A stretch of 64,000 bases of DNA, taken from positions 27,287,705 through 27,351,704 of the forward strand of contig OZ038320.1 of the NCBI GenBank assembly GCA_964035795.1, written 5' to 3'. Under the pieces are notes generated by a model, which was not told where the DNA came from, searched no databases, and saw only the letters and a program-made list of their open reading frames with translations. This stretch comes from Pterobdella sp. o SKG-2022. Its lineage: Eukaryota > Annelida > Clitellata > Hirudinida > Piscicolidae. Shown one piece after another: positions 37,401 to 49,400 of this stretch. A program made the position numbers and the translations under genes. Positions within the stretch are counted from its first letter, which is position 1. Every line of letters starts with the position of its first letter.

Positions 37401-40400
37401 TTTAAACGTATTACTCCTTTTCATTAGAAATTTTTTTATACTTGACTCTATAATGGCTCTAATCAGTTGGTCTTTGAGTTATTTTTCTAAAAAGTCGAGC
37501 TGTATTAATTCCATTTCTTTCAATTTTTAACTTAAGTTTTTCTATTCTATGAAAAGGTTCATGTTGAAACCTCATTTTTTTTTATAAGATAATATTTTTG
37601 TAATTTTTAAAAATTTTCTAATTATTATGTTGATTAATTGCTCAGTTTCGTATAAAATTTCATCAGTTTTTTTATCTCTGTTCAAAAAAACTTAAGTAAG
37701 CTTTATAACCTAAAGCTTTTTTAAGTTTTAATCAACAATATATAGCTCTAATTTAAAACAAAATAATTTTTTATATTACTACACTCTTTTGAAAAAAATT
37801 TATTAAAATAAAGTTTATCTCGATAAAGTATATTTATTACGTGAAAAATAAAGCCCCAACCCATCATAAATTTAATTTCAAAAAACAAAATTTGATAATT
37901 TTTGAAATGCATGGTTTTAAACAACTTGGACAGACTTGGCGTTCTCTTTAAGCCATTGTAAAGCAGCGATGATGTCCAAGACTGCATAGTTCCCCGCAGC
38001 ATTGCTATCTTCAGTACTCAAATAACCTACAGAATTCAATAATAGTTAATTGTTGCATAATCATCAGTTAAACTGGTTTTTAAGTTTGTTTTCCATACAA
38101 AAATCATGAATATTATTTGTAAATGTACCGATATTTGCGTTATTGAACCCAAAATCATTTACTTCGCTTATATCGATTATGAAAAATAATACTTTATTAA
38201 TTATTCCTATTTTAACTAGAAACTAATGAAGAGAATTTATCAGTGAAACATTCAAACAAAATTTCACGTTATATAAATATAAACAAAAAAAAAAGAAAAT
38301 AGATTTATATTTAAAAACACCTAAAACTCCAAGTCTAAAATTAATTGTGACAACCATCACATGACCAAACGCCGCCATGACACTTCCATCGTAAGCATTT
38401 CCGGTTCCAGTTTCAAAAGATTCTCCGTGAATGAAAAGCACCACAGACAGAAGAGATGTATCGTTTGAAGCTGTTGAAGGAAAGATTATCTCATAAATAA
38501 TCTTTCAAAAGTTTTTTAAATTATTTAAAAAATGCAAATTTTTAGCTGAAAATATTTATAAGTTAAATTATAGAAATTTAGTATTTTTCAATCATATTCA
38601 TTCAAATATTCATAACTCTCAAAATATTCTCATTTTATAAGTCTTAAAAATATTAAATAATTTTCCCAACTTTCACTAAGCTTTATATACATTTAAAATT
38701 GAATAAATCCATTTTAAAATCAAAAAAATATGAAGTCCAATGGTAAATATTCCATACAACACCTTAGTGGCTAAATCTTTCAAAAATTATTTCTTCAAAA
38801 ATAAAAAAAAACTAATGAAACAAGTGAAAACGAATTATTAGGTCTTAAAAGCCTAGAAGTTAGAGAAAATATAACAAGAAATTTTCTTTCAACACCTGCA
38901 ATGTATTGAAGATATGCATTGACGAAGATATGACTCGGCAAGCTTAGTGAGAGCAAACAGCTTATAATGCTATAATTCTACACGTTTTGATATAAAACGC
39001 CAAATACTTGATAAAAGAAATAGTTTTTTTTGTAGGAATAAGAGTAAGTGTTAAACTTTCATGTTTCAAAATATTCTTGTAACACTGACTCGAGAAATGA
39101 AAACATTTGGTGAACTAAACAATGATGAAAAAACTGAAAAAGTAGAAATGAAACGATAAATCATGCTTAAAATTCTAGTTGTAACAACAGGAAAAAAAAG
39201 TCAAAAATTGGACTGAATTCAAGAAAAGGTCATGACTGCCATTAATGGCAACGATTTCATTATCGCCATAATCTCCCTTTACAGAACTTACTCATAATTG
39301 AATACTGCTACTCCATAGGGGCTTAAAGTTTTGAGAAACTCAAGCTATTTCTTTTTACTCTAAGTATTTTTATGTGTTATTCCCTATTTTTTTAATTCGA
39401 TATGTTAGAATGTTAAAATTTTTTATGAAGAAAACAAGCTATTTTTGTTTCGATATGGCTTTGTTTCCTACTATTGTACCTGTCAAGCTTTTTTCTCTTA
39501 CCAAAATATTTGCTCACTAACGTTTTATGATGCGGCTGAACTTATCAAAAACTGCAATTTTGTAAACGAAACGTGTTCAAAAGTTTCTCATTTTAAAATT
39601 TAAAAAACAAGATAAACACGCCGTTTGCACTAAGACGTGTGTTTTTATTGTTTAATTTTTCATTCAATATACTAATTTCTTTATAACTTTTGATATTATG
39701 GTTTATATAAGAAATATGGTTAAGTCATAACTATGGAAATGAAACTCTGAAAAATTGATGAAACAATAAAAATATATTAATAATCAAAACAGATGCTTGC
39801 TCGATCAAGTGTAAATTGATCAACGATTTTCTGGCGTGAGTCTGAAGGGATTAATTATAAAAAAAATGATAACAATTTTGCGCAAGACGATTTCCAGCAA
39901 TATGAAAACAAATATATCTTAAACATAGTTAAAATGAAAAATAAAATATTTTCTTAAAAAAAAAATAAATTTTTTAAGTAGTTACAAAAATAATTTTGAC
40001 TTTAAATTGTTTTTTACACTCAATTTTTTTTTCTGAAAAGAATAAATAAAACAATTGGAAAAAATAATCGCAAAATGCTGAAAACCCCCTGTGGGACAAC
40101 AAAGCGGTGATGTTTTTTAGGTTGAAGAACATCTTTAAATAATTATTTGAATGTTTTTCTAGTGGAACCCTTTAATATGAACAACTTTCAATTAACAAAA
40201 GCTTTTGAAAACTAATAGTTTTGAACACTAATAGTTTTGAACACTAATAGTTTTTATTATGATGTGCGAAGCTTTTTTATTGACAGTGTTACGTTTTCAA
40301 TCAGCTGATAGCTAGATAGAAAATTAAAAATTCAGTATTAATAAATGGATGTAAAACAATTGTTAAAATGTAGCGATTGATTTGTCAGTAGAGACTATAT

Positions 40401-43400
40401 TTCAAAAAGGTTAGAAAATTTATTATGTTGTAATGATTGTACTTATTTTTTATCTTCCCAACTCCATCACGAACTGCTAATAAATGCATGTGAGGTTTGA
40501 TGAGGCGGCAGTTGACTAAATAGACTATCTCCATCAATGCCCATACGTGTTTCAAAAGTGTGTAATTTGGTACTAAGTGATATTAAAAACGAGAATATAA
40601 CCACTTTTAGCACTTTTTTTAAACGTGGATAGTGAATATATTAAATTTTTGATTTAATATCTAAAATTTCATTCCAACAATAAACTCCAATACCCTGTTT
40701 TAAAATTTTCCGAAATTCTCGAAAAAGTTTAGATTATTTTAATGTTTCACTATGTTTGACATAAAAGTAAGTGATTTTGAATCATGCATATAGGCTCTAG
40801 CATGCTTTACTGCACCGTCCTCACAGGGTTTGGGTCTTAAGTAAGATAAACTGCTGTAAGAGATAAAAGTTTCTAGGCGTATTTGATTTACTTGTAAGTC
40901 GTATTTATGATAGTTGATTTATTATTTTTATTTTATGTTTTTATTGAATTTATACTAATAAATTTCAAGTTCTTATTCCACCAAAAACTGTCAGCTTAAT
41001 TTTAAGACGAAAATATTCTTGTTCATAAATATTTGTAATTACGATTTCTTCGTAACGGAAAAAAGTGGAAAAGTATTTTTTAGTTCAAAAATCTGTTTTG
41101 AAAACAAACCGGAACGTTAAGTTTTAAATTCCAAGCAGAGATAGAATTAATTAATTTAAGTGTAAAAAATAGACGTAGTAAAATATATTAAATTTAGTGT
41201 AAGATAAACTTTTCAAATAATTTTTGGCCAGGAGAAATCCTTATAGGTTAAATTCCTATTTTTTTATAGAAGCGAAAAGATTTTAAATTTAATCTTGAAT
41301 AAATTTTTAATAAAAGCATCAATGACGTATGGGAAGGGAAAGTGATGTATGGAGAATAAAGCGTGACTCCTTACAACAATTCCCAATTCTTCAACTATTA
41401 AATAAACTTGCAGTACATTATTGATTTTGTTAGTATTTCTCTATAATTTTAAAATATTTTTCTTTTCTTCACTTATAAATTCATTTTGTGTTTAATGTAT
41501 TTTTTATGCATACATACGTTTTATATTCTGTTATATTTCTATATATTTTTTTTTCTATTTTATTTATTTTTTACACAATGAATATACAACAACGTGTATA
41601 CAATACATACTTAAATAGAAGAAAACAAAGCAATAACTATAATGTAAAAAAATTGCTTTTTGGAGAGTTCTAATCTGGCATTATACTTTATGAATAACAA
41701 AAAATGATAATTTTCCCATAATTTTTTATGTTACATACAGATACAATCTCCATCAAAAAAAAACATTTCTTCATACAAAATGATATAAATTGGACGAATT
41801 ATTTTAACATTGAACTCTCTAATTTTCGTTTAATTCACTTAAACATATATCCATACTCCCATCATTCTCCTTTTACCCTTCACCCATTAATCTTTTTTGT
41901 TTTTCTTTTTTAATCTATTCGTCTTCCTTGCAGATACAATCATTCTTTGTCTCAAGACAATTTTCAATCTTTCAAAGCAGCACTAAGCCGTATTCACGTT
42001 ATTGGCATTCATATGAGCACAAACAAGGTGTAATCAGGGGTTGAAAAACTCATTCTGAAGACATTTTAAATGAATTTATTTTTTTGTTTTTAATGCTTGA
42101 AATTAATTCTGAAATTTTAATTAAAAACTGTTCCATTTCAAAATTAATCTTGGGACGGTTTTATATAAGTTTTGAAGTCTTTTTAATTTCATCTTGTTTT
42201 AGAGACCCTTTTAAAGATTTATTTATTCCGAAAAAAGTTGAAGCCAAAATTTCGTTTCTACAAATTCAACGAAAATATTCCAATACTGAAATTGAAAAAA
42301 AATCGAGAACTATTTGAAAGGTGTTGAAAATAATTTTAATTCTTTTTGCCTCACTACTCACTGGGGAAATATTTGTTTGAAAGTTATACAAAAACTTTTT
42401 TCGCAAATACCCACATATAAACCGAAACCTTTATGTGTGAGTTCGCGAAGAAAATTAATTCTCAAAGTGATTCGTCAAATTATTCAAAATATGCTCAAAT
42501 CTTCGGAATAAGAAGCTGATTAAAAGATTAGAAACAATTGATTGTGGTATCAAGCCGTGTGTGGGACACAGATCATGTACGGTTCTTGAGTGATTAAGCA
42601 CAAATCCACAAGATATATGAAGCAGGGGAGACCCTTAAAATAATGAAAAGCTTTGAAAATTTTATTCTATTTTAATTCATTTCCAACGAAAGATTTTTAT
42701 TTATTTGAAAAGCCGTTTCATAACAATTCAGTATTTTGAATTTGGAATCAATTGGAGGAGTATTTCTTTGAAAAAGTTGTTGAAGTTAAACAAATGAATA
42801 ATAGAAAATATAAAAAAACTTTGATACAAATAAATAAGGTGATTCATGTGAGAAAGTTTATATTATTCTCTTTGTATCCAGCACATTGCCTTTAGCTAGG
42901 CATTTACGCTTCAACACTCATTTATAATGTATTCATTATGAACGTCCGATGAAATGCGCTGTGTTCTGTTGCCTCTATTTTTCAGGGTTTCTGTTATTAA
43001 CTTTTGCAATGCTGACAAAATAAATAATACTTTCAATTCATTAATTTTTTGATTGATCTACTTAGTGTTTCATAAATTTTTGGTTTTTTGGTTAAGAAGT
43101 TTATATAAGTTATGTTATAATTCATGCTATTTTTACTCTTTTATAACATTTCGAAGTTTTTTGATTTTCGATTTTTCAAGATCAGTTTTTCAAACATACC
43201 CTTTTTAAAAAATCATTTCCAAATCAGACATGCGCGTAGCTCAACTTTCCTTTAGTTTTTTGTTTGAATCTTATGAAACAGTTAGATACCCAGATTCGTC
43301 AAATAAAAACTTTTTTGAATGATAAACCTGAAGTTTCAAAGATTTTGAGTTAGATGTGTGAGGTGTTTTTGGGTGAAGACTGCTATGCTGTTTAAAAATG

Positions 43401-46400
43401 TCGTCTTTTCAATATGCCATATTTATGGTAAAATACGGAAAATATTGTTAAAATAATGGTCACAATAATTTTAATCTTTTCACTTCCATATATGTAACTC
43501 AAAATTTAATTCCCTAAAAATTTTTTTGGCTGGAAAGTATAAGGCTTCTTTAATTATAAATTTGATAAATTTGCAAAAAAAAACTTCAGCTCTGAAAATT
43601 CTTTGAAATTGCAGTAAACATTTTGAGTTTAAAACAGATTTTTTTATTAAGTTTCTTTAAAGTCTTTAATAACCTATTTAAAGTTTTTTCAAAAAGTGAA
43701 TAAGTGCATGATGAATTTAAAAACAAAAAATATTTTTTAAACTTGAAAACTACGAAAACTAATCTATAAATAACTGGGGAAAGTTTTTTTTGAAATTCTT
43801 TTTTATAAATAACTTCAAAATAACATAATAATTGAATTTTGTCATTATTTGAATTTTTAAAAACAATACTGAAAGCGTTTAACTTTCAAAAATTTGGTTT
43901 TTAATTAAAAGTCCAACTAACTTGACATTCGGTTTTATTTCTAAGAAAACTTTAAAATCTATAAAACGTTTTTAAATATTCGAAATGGTGCAGTTTGCAT
44001 AATAGCCAAACGTTCTTTATAGAATGATCTTCACCACGGTTCCAATAAACACACATAGGAAATCGCTTCCACGTTATATTACCACAGCAATCCTCTCAAA
44101 CTCTCAAATATATTCCCTCAAAACTTCAAAATTCCATGATGCAACTCACTGAAGCATTTTGTGGTTGGCAAAACACCCTTCCAATTAAAATGAAGGCACT
44201 TACTCGTAAGTGAACGACTTAGTAACTAATTCTCGTGCATTAAGTGCAAGGGGAGAAAGCATCGAAAGCTATTCATCATGATTGGAGTCCCTATCAATAT
44301 AAAAGAATTTGCAAAGTTCAACTCAACTTTTCAATATTTCATTTGTTAAATTTCTTCAAACACAAAATATAGGGGTTTTATGTTAATGTTTTCTTAAAAA
44401 ATTTGATACCTTCTCAAATAAAAGTTGTTTTTTCCATTTTTTGTAATTTGTTGTTTGAAACCCGATTTACTTGACGTTGTGAGTAATTTTGAAGTTTTTT
44501 TTTGAAGTGTCTCTAATTTTATGTTTGTTTTTTTACAACTGTCCTATTCAAGTCTTCCTCAGTTTTTCACTTTTCGTGTTTTTTTCAAATGGAATATTTG
44601 AAAATGTTTTTTAAAAATCATGAATAAATTTTTAATTAATTTTTTTTTTCATTTCGTTTTTAATTTTTCAAATTTCTCCAGGTCAATATTTGTATTTCAA
44701 ACAGCTTCAATATATCACGTTTTGAAATTTTTCCCAACACTTTTTTAATTCTCGAAACCTTTTATATTGAAATTTGTCACATTTGAAAATCATTAAATAT
44801 GCGTTCTGAAACACCAGCTCTGCCATGTTTGGTCAAGTGTGATTTTTTTTGTTTTGTAACTCTTTAAAAGTTGCTGTGATAAAATAGCTCATGAGTTTTT
44901 TTTGTTTATCAAGTCTTCATTGTTTTGGATCAATGTCAGTTGTTGATTCAGTGAAAAATATGTTGTTAAAATGTTTTATCATTAAAAAAAATTTTTTTGT
45001 CTTCTAAAAATACTTTGAACTTCAGAATGATTAATTGAATTTCATTTATAAAGTTGTTAAGTCAAAATTGATTTTCATTTGATAATAAAAAAAATCTTAA
45101 TAGGAATTAATTTTTTTCCTTTAAAGGAATTTTTGATTAAAAAAAGAAAAAAGTTAAGCTTGAAAACGGAAATTAAAAGCGAAATGATTAAGCAAATTAA
45201 AATTTAAATTCAGATTTAAAAATAGATTATTATGTGTTACAGTCGTGTTATCAACTTAGTGACTATCAGTTAATAAAGCATGTGTGTGTGACAAGCTTAA
45301 GGTGGATGTTCAGTTCATAATGCACGTATTGTTACATCAGCCTCTCAACCTGCATGCTTTCAACGACAAAGCGAATAAAAACTTCTCAATAAAATAAGAT
45401 ATTTAAATTCAACTTTTCAAAAAAATTTCAAACTGTAGCAATTTTCATCAAATTAAGCAATTCAGATTGAAATGTGTTTTATGTTATAGTTTCTATATCG
45501 AATTCAGTGTTGTATTCTTCAGATAAAAATATTCAGGTTTTACGGACTTGGGTGAACTATTTCATGTAAATACGTGTCAAAAATAGCGTACATACTTAAA
45601 ACCAGACTTTCCTTGTAAAGCATTTTAAATTCTCGTCCATAAGAATAATCAATCTTAATTCAAGTCTGAAAAATTCTACAATGAATTTGTATTGCCTTTG
45701 TGTGCCTTCACGATGGCATATTTAATAATTTGTTGTAAAATTTAAATTTTTCCGTTTGAAAAGTTTTCAAAAATAAGTATCGAATTTGAATTTGATGAAT
45801 TATTTTTAAAGAATCAATAAATTCCAATTTGTAATTCTTACCAATATTAAAGTTTGAAGAGTTTAGACAAACATTGAGCGGAAAGAACAAATAATGAATA
45901 TTTAAATGCTTTTAATAAAGAAGAAAATGTTTGTTTTCTTTAATCGAAGTAGCTCATTGTTCTTTTAATGATTTTGATTTAAAATGAAAATTATTAAAGT
46001 CAACCTTTTTTTATTACAAGGCTTCACGTTATTAAATGATATCCTAGCTTATGTTATTAAATGATATCTTAGACATTAGTGATAGTTCTTTTAATTTTTA
46101 GTCTTAATTGTAATTTTGAAAGTGTTTGTCACCCATCGTTTCAAAATACTTCAACACAAACGGCTGAAAAAAGCTTTTTAAGCTTTTGGAAAAGATGAAG
46201 ACAAAAGATTTAAGTTGGAAATGTGAAGTTTTCCAAAGAGAAAAGCCAGAAAAAGAGAAGCAAAAGGACCGATAGAGTGTTCAATTCTGAAGGTCTGCTC
46301 AGACATATTGTTCAAAAAACAGTTTACATACAAAATTTTTGATGAAATTTATCTCAATTAAATTCAAAATGAGTATGAATTAAAACGTTGAAAATTAACT

Positions 46401-49400
46401 TCAAGTAGAATTTTCAAGACTTCATCGTTTTCTCGAGAAACTACTTCGTAACTTCTGAAATGTCAGAATTGGATGTATGGCTTATTTTGAAAAAACTCTT
46501 GTTCAATATTTTTTAAATGTTTCCACCTTTTGTAAATCAAATGAACATTTTACTTTTTCTGTAACACAAAATTTATACTAATTTCTTCAATTTTATCTGC
46601 CCTGTAATTGGTTGGGTATGCCTGTAGTATTCACCAAACACGTTTCAACAGCCTTTAAATACTCATTTGAAAATGAAATTATAAATACTTTTCCTTCCTT
46701 CAACAGACAACATCTTAATCTTATGCTTTTTATTCACACCTGCACCTACAGCCATCTTCTATTTACACACCTTGCAGTGACAAAGCTACCATACAAGCTT
46801 AGATAATGCATATATGTAATATACATGCCTCTAGAGAGTAATACCCAAAATCGAAAAGTAAAAAGTATAAAATTCTCCACTCCCACTTCAAAATAAACTA
46901 TAGATAATGCGGGTTCTACCGCGTTTTAAAGAACCTTTTCAAATACAATTCTAGAGATTAAGAAACTTAAATTTTGATTTTGTCTAGAAAAATAGACAAG
47001 TTATTTTTTAATAAAACAAACGTTTTCTTTTTCACACATATTTGAACTTAGTTATCAAAATGAGTAAGGTTTCTAGATTTCATTTTGGAATAATATATTC
47101 ACTTACAATCACATCAAATTTAAAAATAAGAACCCCTCAAATTGCAATTTAAACCTAATATTCCAAACAAAAACATTTAACATTAAAAATAACTTTTTGT
47201 AACAACATAACTTAAAAGAATATGTTTGTAAAAAAATTTTCGTACAAATTTTTCTTAATTTTCAAAATAACATCATAAACCAGCATGAACAAATTTATAG
47301 AACTTTGAATTTTCAGAGTTTTACTGTTTAATTTTTAACTCAAACGCCAAGTTTTATTTATGACTTTCTGTTTCCATAATTTTATAAAACGATAGTTTGT
47401 AATAGCTTTTAATGCTTTTTGAATTTTTTAAATATACATTAGAAAATAGATCTTATTAGAATTCTAAACAAGTTAAGCTGAGAAAAAACCCGCTTGAAAT
47501 TTAATTTCGTTCAACTTTTTCGTGGAGCCAAAATAAAATTTGAAAAAATACGGCAGTCTAGAAGAGAAATTTAGAAACGTCTGAAAAATGCAAAACTCAA
47601 CTAAATGAAACTTTATCACACTACTTCGTTTAAGAATATTTGGAGTTTAATTAAAACAATAAAGAAGGTTGAATAATTAAATTGTTTGGTTACTAAACAC
47701 ATAATGAAAAAAATTATGAACAACTTCAGAATAATTTTAAATTCTGAAAGATTAACAAAATCGAATATTAAAAATCTATATGCTTGTTAGTTAAGCATAT
47801 TTTTGCATGTTAATCGTTACATTTGTGATTTAATGTATGGTAGCTCTATGTCGAGGCATTTGCATGCAAATTTTCTAGCACTATTTCGATTCTCCGAACG
47901 ACGTCTGATCAAAGGAGTTACAGGAGTCTATTATAAAAGCTGAAGGTTTGTATAGGGTAAGGTAACTTCAAAGCTTCAATGTTTATTTTGGTTTTCAAAC
48001 AATTTTTCAAACAAACGTAAATGCCGAGTTTCTTGAAAACCTTTTTAGAAAAAGGTTTTCTTTGAGCACAGGCTTTATTAAATTATATATGAAGTAAAAT
48101 GAATGTTGCCATCAAACGCACAAACAAACGTTAGTTATGAGGGTATTTTAAAACAAAAATGGCATCTCAAACGACGCTAATACAAATTTATTATAGCAAT
48201 AACTAGTCTTATAAAGCCTATCGGAATTAAATTAAAACTCCTTCAATTTAGAAAATTCATTAAATTTGACAGTTTTAAGAAAAACAGTAAATGTTTCATT
48301 CTATGAAGAATTTTATTTCTCAGAGGTGTTTCTTATGATAAAAATTTGTGTTTTATAGTAGCCGTAATGAACGATTTGAATGGTTTGTTCGATAGTAAAA
48401 TATACCCTTCTGGCAAGGAAAATGTTTTTTTATTGCTTTTGAGACCGTTTGTCGCTAAATTTTATTGAAGTGGTTTGTAATTCTGACTAGAGATTTTTCT
48501 CGATAATTGCTTTAATTAATTTTCTGATACCCGCAGAAAAGAATATGATAAAAGTATGGGTTTTGAATAGTTGGCCGAGATAATATGGCACAACGTGAAT
48601 CTTTTCATATGAAAAAAATTATTTTTTAACATTTTCAAAACATTATCAAATATAAACTGGGAACAAAAACTCATATTAAAGCGTATAAAATCTTTTATAG
48701 TTGAAAAAATATTTGTTGATGAAGGAGTAGTACTTTATAATCCAACATGACTTTTTTCAAACTCTCTAAACTAATAGCTTACGAAGCAAGACCCTTTTAA
48801 AAGTGTTTTTGTTTATTATTATTAGTATTATTCAGAATGACCATTGCATTTGCCAACAGTTTCGAAGCATTTAAAAGGATGAAAACCATATTACCACGGC
48901 AATGCACTTTAGTGAATCATCCCAGTAAAACAAAACCTCACATGGAATTTTTATTCCAAAAGTGTACAAAGCTCATGAAAGGATTGTATAGCTTAAAAAT
49001 TAAATTTTTCATATTAAATGTGTGTTTTTTTACTTTTCGTACAAGTTGTTTTTGAATGTTTTATTGAAATTGACTATGACAACAAGTAGATTCTATTACA
49101 TAACATGATTAAATAGCGCTATAGAAGGCATTTTTAAATAAATTTGTTTTCATGAATTTAGCCACTCCAACTTTTATTTCATGACAACTATACTGCTACC
49201 ACTAAGCATCACAGCAATTTAATGAAACTAGCGGATGTTTCCAAGTGTTAAATGCTGCAATGACGAGAATTTCAATGAAAATGTTGTTTATAAAAAATTC
49301 GGGAACATTAATTTGTGTCCCAATTGAAAATTTTTTTTTAATAACAGTAAATGATATCTTACAGCTGTATGGAGATAAATTACATTGGCATCTCAAGTCG

